A DNA stretch of 8,695 bases from RUG14871 sp045539425 (GCA_045539425.1 JAZQFH010000047.1:1-8695); one strand, 5' to 3'. Shown: positions 1-7,195, counted from the stretch's first letter. Notes: generated by a model from the sequence alone, not told the origin. A program made the numbers and translations.

Positions 1-1737
1 TGTATGTAACAGCTCATGTGCCTTGTGGGAATTCGGTTCGCCCAGATACTTCTGATAGAGTTCCTGGATCTGCGGGTTGTTGTGCGACTGACGGATCGTC
101 TGGCGTTCGTCTTCGGAGTAGAGGGCTTTGGCTCTCTTTTCCTTGTAGATGTCCAGAATGTTATCCGGTTCGTTCGGCAGGAAGCAGCTGCGGACGTATG
201 GCTGACCACCGCCGTTGATGCATCCACCCGGGCAGCCCATGATTTCGATGAACTGATATTTGGACTTGCCTTCACGGATCTCGTCTAATAAGACCTTCGC
301 ACTCTTCATGCCGGAAGCGATGGCAACATTGACCACTGTTCCGTTGATGTCGATGGCAGCTTCACGGATACCGGCATCGTGGCCTCTGACTTCCGTGAAT
401 TCGACTTTGCCGTATTCCTTGCCGGTCAGTTTGTAGTAGACCGTACGTAAGGCAGCTTCCATAACACCGCCTGTGACACCGAAGATAACACCGGCGCCTG
501 TGTAGTCGCCCATGATATCCTGATCCCATTCTTCATCCGGTAAACGGTTGAATAAGATACCGCTTCTCTTAATCATTCTGGCGAGTTCTCTTGTTGTGAT
601 GACAGCGTCGACATCGTCGATTCCGTTCACTTTTTCCTGCTCTCTCTGACGCTCAAACTTCTTGGCAACGCATGGCATAACGCTGACAACGAAGATGTCC
701 TTCGGGTCAATGCCTTTTTCCTGTGCCCAGTAGGATTTGATGATGGCACCCTGCATCTGATGCGGGGATTTGCAGGAGGACAGATGATCTAACAGATCGC
801 CATAGTTGTATTCGGCATAGTTGACCCAGCCCGGGGAGCAGGATGTGATCATCGGCAGGACTCCGCCTTCCGTGATACGGTGTAATAATTCCGTTCCTTC
901 TTCCATGATGGTTAAGTCAGCACCGAAGTTGACGTCGTAAACGCGCTCGAAGCCGAGTCTTCTTAAGGCAGCAATCATCTTGCCTGTGACCGGAGTGCCA
1001 ATCGGATAACCGAACTCTTCGCCGAGTGCCGCACGGACTGCCGGTGCAGCCTGAACGATGACGTGTTTACCCTGACGGAATGCTTCGTCAACCTTATCGA
1101 TTTCAGAGTGTTCCATTAAGGCGCCTGTCGGACAGACGTTGACGCACTGACCGCACTGGATACATGGGGAATCCGCAAAGCTTCTGTTCTGAGCCGGGGA
1201 GACAAATGTTTTGAATCCGCGGTTTTCGAAGCCCAGGATACCTAAGCCGTGGGCGTTGGAGCATCTTGCGATACAGCGTCCGCAAAGGATACATTTGGAA
1301 GTATCGCGGACTAAGCCCGGTGCGAGCACGTCGATATATGTTTCGGAATGAACGCCCTGGAATGCGCCTTCGCGGGCACCCGTGATGTTGGCGACATGTA
1401 ACAGTTCGCAATGACCGTTCTTGTCACACTGCTGGCAGTTCATGTTGTGGTTGGAAAGTAATAATTCCACGCTTCTTCTTCTGGCTTCCGTTGCCTTCGG
1501 AGTGGAAATACGGATCTCCATTCCTTCGGATACCGGATAGACACAGCTGGCAACTAAGCCTCTGGCACCGGTTGCTTCAACTAAACAGACACGGCAGGAG
1601 CCCTGGTTGCATTCTCCGTGATTGAACGCACAGAGGGATGGAATCTCATAACCGCAGGCTTTCGCAGCTTCCAGGATGGTTAAACCGGATTCGACCTGGT
1701 AGGAGACACCTTCAATTTTAATATTAACTAAAGACAT
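1..1737 (-). CDS. hydA: [FeFe]-hydrogenase catalytic subunit HydA (3' end cut by window edge)
   Basis: Catalytic subunit of a cytoplasmic NAD-linked [FeFe]-hydrogenase, interconverting protons plus electrons and H2. 579 codons are visible from ATG 1737 and no stop is reached; the last residues (AHELLHT) match the usual family end, so only a few residues are probably missing. Seen in order: an N-terminal [2Fe-2S] ferredoxin-like domain (C36, C48, C51, C65); a His-Cys3 [4Fe-4S] site (H97, C101, C104, C110); two [4Fe-4S] sites (C149/152/155/159 and C192/195/198/202); then the H-cluster domain with TSCSPGW (298-304), MPCVAKKFE (C356) and GCPGGCINGGGQ (C502, C506). The TSCSPGW motif differs from the common TSCCPGW form. 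The start is fixed by AGGAGGAG (1743-1750) five bases upstream. It follows hydB by 11 bases. The domain layout matches clostridial CpI and HndD-type enzymes. Identification is very secure. Confidence 0.96.
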   Translation of the reverse strand, partial: MSLVNIKIEGVSYQVESGLTILEAAKACGYEIPSLCAFNHGECNQGSCRVCLVEATGARGLVASCVYPVSEGMEIRISTPKATEARRRSVELLLSNHNMNCQQCDKNGHCELLHVANITGAREGAFQGVHSETYIDVLAPGLVRDTSKCILCGRCIARCSNAHGLGILGFENRGFKTFVSPAQNRSFADSPCIQCGQCVNVCPTGALMEHSEIDKVDEAFRQGKHVIVQAAPAVRAALGEEFGYPIGTPVTGKMIAALRRLGFERVYDVNFGADLTIMEEGTELLHRITEGGVLPMITSCSPGWVNYAEYNYGDLLDHLSSCKSPHQMQGAIIKSYWAQEKGIDPKDIFVVSVMPCVAKKFERQREQEKVNGIDDVDAVITTRELARMIKRSGILFNRLPDEEWDQDIMGDYTGAGVIFGVTGGVMEAALRTVYYKLTGKEYGKVEFTEVRGHDAGIREAAIDINGTVVNVAIASGMKSAKVLLDEIREGKSKYQFIEIMGCPGGCINGGGQPYVRSCFLPNEPDNILDIYKEKRAKALYSEDERQTIRQSHNNPQIQELYQKYLGEPNSHKAHELLHT

Positions 1738-1748
1738 GACCACTCCTC

Positions 1749-3632
1749 CTATCTCTTTTCAATTGCGCCGAACTTACAAGTACTCATACAGGCACCGCAC
1801 TTGACGCACTTGCTGGAATCGATATGCATCGAAGCAAGTTTGTGACCCGGTGCGATGTAGTCTGTTCTGGTAATGCAGCTTGCAGGGCAGCCTCTTGCGC
1901 ACATACCGCAGCCGATACACTTGTCAGGATCGATGTGGTATTCCATCAGGTTCTTACAGACATGTGCCGGACATTTCTTGTCGACGATGTGAGCAATGTA
2001 TTCATCTCTGAAGTGAGCGATCGTGGAGTTGATCGGGTTGGCTGCTGTCTGACCTAAGGCACACAGGGAGTTGTTCTTGACTGTCTGGGAGAGTTCTTCC
2101 AGTTCGTCGAGATCTTCCATGGTACCCTTGCCGTCAGTAATACGGGTTAAGATCTCCAGCATTCTCTTGGTACCGATACGGCACGGTGTACATTTGCCGC
2201 AGGATTCATCGCAGATGAATTCCATGTAGAACTTGGCAATGTTGACCATACAGTTGTCTTCGTCCATAACGATGGCGCCGCCGGAACCCATCATGGATCC
2301 CTTCTTGACCAGGTTGTCGAAGTCGATCGGTTCATCGAGGTATTCTTCCGTTAAGCATCCGCCGGACGGACCGCCTGTCTGAATAGCCTTGAATTTCTTG
2401 CCGTTCGGGATACCGCCGCCGATGTCGTAAATGAGTTCTCTTAATGTTGTTCCCATCGGGACTTCCACTAAGCCAACGTTGTTGACTTTACCGCCTAAGG
2501 CGAATACCTTTGTGCCCTTGGAGCCTTCCGTACCGACCTTTGCGAATTCTTCGTAGCCGTTACGTAAGATGTAAGGAACACATGCCAGTGTTTCAACGTT
2601 GTTGACGCAGGTTGGTTTGCCCCATAAACCCTTGACTGCCGGGAACGGCGGTCGGGGTCTCGGCATACCGCGCTTGCCTTCGATGGAGTTCAGCAGAGCT
2701 GTTTCTTCACCGCAGACGAATGCGCCGGCGCCTAAACGGATGTGACAGTTGAAGTTGAAGCCTGTACCCAGGATGTTTTCACCTAAGAGGCCTTCTTCTC
2801 TGGCCTGTTCAATGGCCAGTCTTAAACGTTTGACCGCGATCGGATATTCCGCACGGACATAGAAGTAACCTTCGGATGCGCCGTATGCGTAACCGGCGAT
2901 CATCATGCCTTCGATAACGGCTAACGGGTTACCTTCGAGGATGGAACGGTCCATGAATGCACCCGGGTCGCCCTCGTCACCGTTACAGACAACATATTTC
3001 TGATCCGCTTCAACATTGTAGGCAAACTGCCATTTTCTTCCTGTCGGGAAGCCGCCGCCGCCACGTCCGCGTAAACCGGATTTCGTGACTTCGTCGATAA
3101 CTTCCTGCGGAGTCATGGAGAGAGCTCTGCGCAGACCCTGGAAAGCGCCCATGCCTAAGGCTTCCTGGATGTTTTCCGGATTGATGACGCCGCAGCCGTG
3201 TAAGGCAACACGTCTCTGCTTCTTGTAGAAGTTGATCTCATCCTGTTTTTTGACTTTTTCTTTTGTGACCGGGTCAACGTATAATAAGCGTTCGACGATC
3301 GTGTTGTTGCGGATATCGCTTTCGACGATCTCATCGACGTCTTCGATCTTGACCATACGGTAGAGTGTGTCTTCCGGATAGATCTTGACGAACGGACCCT
3401 GGGAACAGAAACCGAAGCAGCCGACGATATTGACTGTCGCACGGTCTTCGAGTCCTTTTTCCTTTAATACTTCCTCAAATCTGGCTTTGATCTCATCGGA
3501 ATGAGAGGAAAGACAGCCGGTACCACCGCAGAGGACGATGTGACGTTTGCCGTCATTACCCTGGATCTTGTCATCCAGACATTTGGTGCAGACGTTTACT
3601 CTTCCGTTTAACTGTTCAACGGAGTTAATCAT
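1749..3632 (-). CDS. hydB: [FeFe]-hydrogenase NADH/FMN-binding subunit HydB (NuoF-like)
   Basis: Flavoprotein subunit that exchanges electrons with NAD(H) and connects it to HydA. 627 residues, about the length of bifurcating HydB proteins. Residues 1-110 form a thioredoxin-like [2Fe-2S] domain (C35, C40, C72, C76). The NuoF core carries the glycine-rich nucleotide site at 187-196 (LRGRGGGGFP) and the FMN-site segment NGDEGDPGAFMDR (217-229). An N3-like [4Fe-4S] site uses C478, C481, C484 and C524. The C-terminus adds two ferredoxin clusters (C572/575/578/582 and C609/612/615/619), absent from ordinary complex I NuoF. C554 and C559 flank H557 just before this domain, a possible metal site. 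The ATG overlaps the hydC stop (ATGA) and AAGGAG lies at 3640-3645, seven bases upstream, so the two genes are likely translationally coupled. Whether the complex bifurcates electrons or simply uses NADH cannot be read from sequence alone. Confidence 0.95.
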   Translation of the reverse strand: MINSVEQLNGRVNVCTKCLDDKIQGNDGKRHIVLCGGTGCLSSHSDEIKARFEEVLKEKGLEDRATVNIVGCFGFCSQGPFVKIYPEDTLYRMVKIEDVDEIVESDIRNNTIVERLLYVDPVTKEKVKKQDEINFYKKQRRVALHGCGVINPENIQEALGMGAFQGLRRALSMTPQEVIDEVTKSGLRGRGGGGFPTGRKWQFAYNVEADQKYVVCNGDEGDPGAFMDRSILEGNPLAVIEGMMIAGYAYGASEGYFYVRAEYPIAVKRLRLAIEQAREEGLLGENILGTGFNFNCHIRLGAGAFVCGEETALLNSIEGKRGMPRPRPPFPAVKGLWGKPTCVNNVETLACVPYILRNGYEEFAKVGTEGSKGTKVFALGGKVNNVGLVEVPMGTTLRELIYDIGGGIPNGKKFKAIQTGGPSGGCLTEEYLDEPIDFDNLVKKGSMMGSGGAIVMDEDNCMVNIAKFYMEFICDESCGKCTPCRIGTKRMLEILTRITDGKGTMEDLDELEELSQTVKNNSLCALGQTAANPINSTIAHFRDEYIAHIVDKKCPAHVCKNLMEYHIDPDKCIGCGMCARGCPASCITRTDYIAPGHKLASMHIDSSKCVKCGACMSTCKFGAIEKR

Positions 3633-4120
3633 GCAGCGGCTCCTTCCTGTGCTTTGAGTTCGTTGATGATGCCCGGAATCTTGTCAACGCTGACTTTCGG
3701 ATAAACCGTTCCATTGATGCTGACCGCGGGTGCGATACCGCAGGCGCCGATGCAGCGGAGTGCGTCCAATGTGAACAGTCCGTCTTCCGTTGTCTGTCCC
3801 GGCTGGATTTTCAGAAGTTCGGAGAATTTGTCGATGACCTGCTGGGCACCCTTAACATAACAGGCAGTACCGAGGCAGCAGCCTACGACATATTTTCCTT
3901 TTGGAGTTAATGAGAAAAAGGAGTAGAAAGTTACAACACCGTAGATTTCGGCAACGGAAATGTTGGTTTCCTTGGAAACCAGTTCCTGCACCTCAAGCGG
4001 AATGTAACCATACTCGTTCTGAATATCACTTAAGATCATCATTAAAGGAGTTTTTTCATCCTTGTATCTCTGACAGATCTCCTGAATTTTCAGAACAGCA
4101 TTTTCACTGAGTTTTGCCAT
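3629..4120 (-). CDS. hydC: [FeFe]-hydrogenase small Fe-S subunit HydC (NuoE-like)
   Basis: Small thioredoxin-fold [2Fe-2S] subunit of the HydABC complex, homologous to NuoE of complex I and HndA. 163 residues from the chosen start, close to known HydC lengths. An N-terminal helical region (about 1-75) includes the family segment EIYGVVTFYSFF (58-69). The cluster ligands are C82 and C87 in CCLGTAC (81-87), and C123 and C127 in CIGACG. I place the start at ATG 4120, where AAAGGGAAG (4126-4134) sits five bases upstream. An in-frame ATG at 4144 would add eight residues but has no ribosome binding site. First gene of the hydCBA operon, overlapping hydB by four bases. The TATAAT box upstream gives a leader of about 40 bases. 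Confidence 0.94.
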   Translation of the reverse strand: MAKLSENAVLKIQEICQRYKDEKTPLMMILSDIQNEYGYIPLEVQELVSKETNISVAEIYGVVTFYSFFSLTPKGKYVVGCCLGTACYVKGAQQVIDKFSELLKIQPGQTTEDGLFTLDALRCIGACGIAPAVSINGTVYPKVSVDKIPGIINELKAQEGAAA

Positions 4121-4167
4121 AGATTCTTCCCTTTCTATATTCATAGAATATGCAATAAACCAACTAT

Positions 4168-4173
4168 ATTATA
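4168..4173 (-). promoter_or_regulatory. -10 element of the hydCBA promoter
   Basis: On the minus strand this reads TATAAT, a perfect -10 hexamer about 48 bases upstream of the hydC start codon; transcription would begin near 4161. There is no good -35 at 16-18 bases (the candidates are T-rich, such as TTTTCT), so an activator or another feature may help. The -10 lies inside a 13-base odd palindrome (4163-4175, ACTATA-T-TATAGT on the plus strand). Confidence 0.6.
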
Positions 4174-4184
4174 GTCAAAACTCA

Positions 4185-4221
4185 GATAAAAGAAAAGAAC
4201 GCGGAGTGGTATTTCCGCGTT
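4185..4221 (-). terminator. Intrinsic terminator of the regulator-ABC transporter operon
   Basis: A perfect 8-bp stem (AACGCGGA at 4198-4205 pairing with TCCGCGTT at 4214-4221) encloses an 8-base loop. On the minus strand it is followed by CTTTTCTTTTAT. The stem overlaps the ATPase stop codon. There is no T-run on the plus-strand side, so it acts in the minus direction. It separates the transporter operon from hydCBA. Confidence 0.85.
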
Positions 4222-4771
4222 ATTCATCCGCCAAACGGAGTATGGTTCCGCCGAGTTCCTCCGCTTCCCTGAGGGAATGCGTGGATACGACGGTGAATTT
4301 GTTTTCTTTTCGGATCAAGGCAGCCATCCGTTTCATCAGCGCCTCATCCATTCCGCTGAACGGCTCATCCAGAAGGAGGGCGTCGGAGGGAAGAAGCAGG
4401 GCTCTTAAGAGGGCAACTCTGCGTTTCATTCCGCCGGAGAGCTCATCCGGATAGAGGCTGGGGGCAACGTCGATCTCCTTTAACATCTTAAGTACCTTCT
4501 CTTTATCCTTATGGATGATGAGCAGGTTTTTCTCTACCGTAAACCAGGGCAACAGCCTGTCTTCCTGAAAGAGAATGGCAGGGCGTTTGGGTGCATTGAG
4601 AATCTCTCCGCTTTCCGGCTTTCTGAGTCCTGCGAGAATATGCAGCAGGGTCGTCTTGCCGATCCCGGAAGGGGACATGATGCAGGTGATTCCGTCATTC
4701 AGCTTGAGGGAGTAATTCTCGAAGATGGTTTTGTCTTCATAGCGGAAGGTGATGTTTCGAAGCTCAGTCAT
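4220..4771 (-). CDS. ABC transporter ATP-binding protein, NitT/TauT (SsuB/TauB) class, short form
   Basis: Cytoplasmic ATPase expected to power the import system encoded by the two genes before it. 183 residues, about 60 shorter than typical members of this class, yet all core motifs are present: Walker A SPSGIGKT (33-40, with Ser in place of the usual first Gly), Q-loop Q69 in FQEDRLLPW, signature LSGGMKRR (111-118), Walker B LLLDEP with D135 and E136, D-loop SGMD, and H-loop H165. The protein ends soon after the H-loop, so what is missing is the C-terminal extension and some helical-domain length rather than a catalytic part. The start is supported by AGGAGG (4776-4781) four bases upstream. 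It overlaps the permease stop by 8 bases, suggesting coupled translation. The stop codon lies within the operon terminator. Substrate specificity cannot be deduced. Confidence 0.9.
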   Translation of the reverse strand: MTELRNITFRYEDKTIFENYSLKLNDGITCIMSPSGIGKTTLLHILAGLRKPESGEILNAPKRPAILFQEDRLLPWFTVEKNLLIIHKDKEKVLKMLKEIDVAPSLYPDELSGGMKRRVALLRALLLPSDALLLDEPFSGMDEALMKRMAALIRKENKFTVVSTHSLREAEELGGTILRLADE

Positions 4772-5540
4772 ATTTCCTCCTGTTTCTCACCACACGTGAG
4801 AAGAAGAACATGATTCCCTTTTCAATCAGCAATGACAGAAGAATCACGACCAGCGTCCAGGCAAAGAGTTCGGCTGTCTCCAGATAAACCTTGGAATTAT
4901 AGAGGTTTGTCCCGATGGCCAGGGATGGCTGTGAGAGAACTTCCGCGGCAATTCCACTTTTCCATGCCAGACCCATGGCACTGACGCAGCCGGAAGAGAA
5001 TGCCGGCAGCATGCCCGGGAAATAGATGTAGCGCAGCATCTCCCAGGTGTTCATGCGGTAGGCTTTTCCCATCTCAATCAGCTTCTCATCAAAAGAGGCG
5101 TAGGCTTCGTTCAGATTCTGCCAGAGCACCGGAATCACCATGAGTGTGGCAATCAGAACCGGCAGGCGGCTCTTTCCCATCCATAACAGAGCCAGAATGA
5201 TGAAGGATGCGACCGGGGTTGCCCGGATTATGCGGATCAGCGGGGCTAATAGAGCATGGGCATAGCGCGATGTACAGGTCAGAAAGGCAAGCAGACAGGA
5301 AAGCAGGATTCCCAACAGATAACCTGCGAGGATCCTGCCTAATGTTGTCAGTGTGTTCTGGTAGAAGCGACGCGTGAGCATCAGCTTTCCCAGTGTTTTT
5401 AAAACGTTCAGCGGGGAAGGCAGAATGAGCTCCTGGTGGATCAGCATGGCAAAAAGCTGCCAGACGCCCAGCCAGAACAGTGCGGCTGCCAATGTGGTGA
5501 ATATTCTGTTTTTCTGTTTATTCGGCCGGGTAGAAATCAT
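4764..5540 (-). CDS. ABC transporter permease, NitT/TauT (SsuC/TauC) class
   Basis: Integral-membrane subunit of the importer. From ATG 5540 it has 258 residues, the usual length for the family. Hydrophobic segments lie near residues 14-34, 66-90, 96-120, 126-146, 183-200 and 226-246, consistent with about six membrane helices. The cytoplasmic EAA loop that contacts the ATPase is recognisable at about 144-179, with NEAYASFDE, the conserved Gly of EMGKAYRM and the final FPGMLPA. The reading frame extends upstream to a GTG at 5627, but that would overlap the lipoprotein gene by 110 bases. ATG 5540 still overlaps it by 23 bases and has only a weak purine-rich GGCGGAAAG about ten bases upstream, so the exact start is less certain than for its neighbours. 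Translation is probably coupled to the preceding gene. Confidence 0.88.
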   Translation of the reverse strand: MISTRPNKQKNRIFTTLAAALFWLGVWQLFAMLIHQELILPSPLNVLKTLGKLMLTRRFYQNTLTTLGRILAGYLLGILLSCLLAFLTCTSRYAHALLAPLIRIIRATPVASFIILALLWMGKSRLPVLIATLMVIPVLWQNLNEAYASFDEKLIEMGKAYRMNTWEMLRYIYFPGMLPAFSSGCVSAMGLAWKSGIAAEVLSQPSLAIGTNLYNSKVYLETAELFAWTLVVILLSLLIEKGIMFFFSRVVRNRRKYD

Positions 5541-6513
5541 CCTGTGGTAACTTTCCGCCGATGGATTTCGGATCTGCTTCGAATAAAACCTTGTAGTAGC
5601 CTTCAATGGCCGGACGGATGTCTGCACCTTTCACAAAGATGAGACCGGCATCCGGGATGGCTTTGGTCGCAACAGCGGCTGCCGGAATGATCTCGAATTT
5701 TTCGCAGAATGCTCCGGCTTCCTGCGCATTGGCCTTGACGTAGTTGATGGATTCTTCATATTCCTTTAAGAAGTTTGTTACGGCATCCGCGTGATTCTGT
5801 GCGAAGTCTTTTGTGACAATGACGCAGCCCATCGTCAGCATGGAGCCGTTGTTCAGCTTATCCCATTCTTCACTGAGGTTGAGGGCAGAGCGCATTTCGC
5901 TGTTTTTCACAAGAACCGTCGTTGCGGCCGGGACCGGTAACATGCAGACGTCAACTTCTCCGCTGGCGGCTTTTGTCGTCAGTTCGGCGCTGTCGAGGAA
6001 TTCCACTTCGACATCCGTTCCGACTGTTAATCCGTTTGCGGAAAGCAGGTAGTTCAGAACGTATTCCGGGTTGGCACCCTGGCCTGTCGCATAGATCTTC
6101 TTTCCCTTTAAGTCCGCAAGGGAAGCAATGGTATTGCCCTTTTCCAGAATGTAGAGTACACCGGAGGTATTCAGAGCCAGAATCTGGATCTTGCCTTCCG
6201 TTTTGTTATAGAGGGCACTGGCGGCATTGGTTGGTACGGCAGCGATATCGAGCTGGCCGGAGACGACGGACGCGATGATGTTCTGGGCATCCGCTTCCAG
6301 TGTGACTTCATATTGATTGAGGGCTGTTCCGTTGGCATTCTGTTCTAAAAGATAGGAGGAACCGATTCCTGTCGGGCCCTTCAGGATGCCGAAGCGGACA
6401 ACTTCCTTTTCCTTTGGTGTTTCTTCCGGCTCTTCCGGAGTTGTCTTCGGTGTAGCGCAGGCGCTGAGGAGGCAACACAGGATTGCCAGTACAACAATTA
6501 ACTTCTTTTTCAT
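5518..6513 (-). CDS. ABC transporter substrate-binding lipoprotein, NMT1/SsuA-like
   Basis: Extracytoplasmic solute-binding lipoprotein that should deliver substrate to the permease. 331 residues. A lipoprotein signal peptide is clear: KKK, a hydrophobic stretch at 5-16, and lipobox LLSAC with C19 as the lipid attachment site. A Pro/Glu/Lys/Thr-rich linker (about 20-37) follows. The mature part begins VVRFGILKGPTGIG and shows the two-lobe periplasmic-binding-protein pattern of the NMT1/THI5/SsuA group (SGQLDIAAVPTNAA, LADLKGKKIYATGQGANPEYV). Members of this group bind aliphatic sulfonates, taurine, nitrate, pyrimidine precursors and other compounds; nothing here decides which. A TTG six bases upstream is also in frame, but ATG 6513 with AGGAG (6521-6525) seven bases upstream is better placed. 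The RBS overlaps the stop codon of the regulator gene. Confidence 0.9.
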   Translation of the reverse strand: MKKKLIVVLAILCCLLSACATPKTTPEEPEETPKEKEVVRFGILKGPTGIGSSYLLEQNANGTALNQYEVTLEADAQNIIASVVSGQLDIAAVPTNAASALYNKTEGKIQILALNTSGVLYILEKGNTIASLADLKGKKIYATGQGANPEYVLNYLLSANGLTVGTDVEVEFLDSAELTTKAASGEVDVCMLPVPAATTVLVKNSEMRSALNLSEEWDKLNNGSMLTMGCVIVTKDFAQNHADAVTNFLKEYEESINYVKANAQEAGAFCEKFEIIPAAAVATKAIPDAGLIFVKGADIRPAIEGYYKVLFEADPKSIGGKLPQDDFYPAE

Positions 6514-6523
6514 TTTCAATCTC

Positions 6524-7195
6524 CTATTTCGCGTAAGCTTTTAATGCATCAGGGTCCAGTATGTTGATTATTTTGCCGTTCCGTTCAATAATCTTTTGCT
6601 CCTCCATCTCGCTCATGATGCGGTAGAGGGAAGCCCGTGAGATATTCAGGTTTTTGGCCAGCTGCAGATAGGACATCGGCAGCTCAAATCCGTCGGTCGA
6701 CTCATTCTCCCAAAGCAGCAGGAAGTGAACCAGGCTGTTTTTGGAGGAAGGGGAGCCGAGAAGCGAGATCTTCCGGTTGAGAAAGTGGATCCGGCTGACC
6801 AGAAAGCGGGTGTAATTGAGCGCAAACTGAGGCAGGGTGCGGATGCACTCCTCTAAGAGCGACTCTTCAAAGAAGAGAAGCGAAACCTGATTGAGGGCAG
6901 TGACTTCACTGACATAGTCTTCCTCATCTGTAAACAGGGCAGCAGCGCCGAAATAGTGTCCGGCGGTAATGGTGCGCATCTCATAGGCGGAGGATTTGAC
7001 CTGCGCTTTTCCTTTTAAAAGAAAGACCAGGCTCTTCCGGTATTCTTTCGGCTGATAGATGACTTCGTTTTTTCTGAATGTCGCAAATGTGACACGCGGA
7101 TCCTGCAGAATGCGCTGAATGTCATGTTTACTGATCTGATTAAACAGCGGCGTAACAGAGATCCTTATCACGGTACGGTTTTCTACTGTTTCCAT
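6524..7195 (-). CDS. Crp/Fnr-family transcriptional regulator
   Basis: DNA-binding regulator, first gene of the transporter operon. 223 residues from ATG 7195, a normal length for the family. Residues about 16-125 form the cyclic-nucleotide-binding-like beta-roll (KGKAQVKS, TAGHYFGAAALFTDEEDYVSEVTA). A long dimerisation helix (about 113-143) leads to a C-terminal winged helix-turn-helix with YLQLAKNLNISRASLYRIMSEM (176-197) as the recognition unit. The effector pocket lacks the Arg-Ser pair that holds the cAMP phosphate in E. coli CRP, and the only cysteine is C117, so neither cAMP sensing nor an FNR-type Fe-S cluster is expected; the signal is unknown. The start is set by AGGGG (7201-7205) five bases upstream. 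Starting at ATG 7291 would place the start codon upstream of the predicted promoter. Autoregulation through the palindrome at 7207-7230 is inferred. Confidence 0.9.
   Translation of the reverse strand: METVENRTVIRISVTPLFNQISKHDIQRILQDPRVTFATFRKNEVIYQPKEYRKSLVFLLKGKAQVKSSAYEMRTITAGHYFGAAALFTDEEDYVSEVTALNQVSLLFFEESLLEECIRTLPQFALNYTRFLVSRIHFLNRKISLLGSPSSKNSLVHFLLLWENESTDGFELPMSYLQLAKNLNISRASLYRIMSEMEEQKIIERNGKIINILDPDALKAYAK

Noticed and set aside
16..288. Open frames antisense to hydA near the left edge
   Set aside because: They lie entirely opposite the H-cluster coding region of hydA, have no ribosome binding site, and their translations show no domain; they are shadows of the real gene.
4121..4144. 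hydC start at ATG 4144
   Set aside because: No ribosome binding site precedes it, whereas ATG 4120 has AAAGGGAAG five bases upstream and gives the usual family length.
4121..4200. Rex-type redox operator upstream of hydC
   Set aside because: No TTGTGAAA/TTTCACAA-like or TTGTTAA/TTAACAA-like inverted repeat is present; the only symmetric element is the short AT-rich palindrome at the -10 box.
5541..5627. N-terminal extension of the permease to a GTG at 5627
   Set aside because: It would overlap the lipoprotein coding region by 110 bases and add a hydrophilic stretch unlike the family N-terminus.
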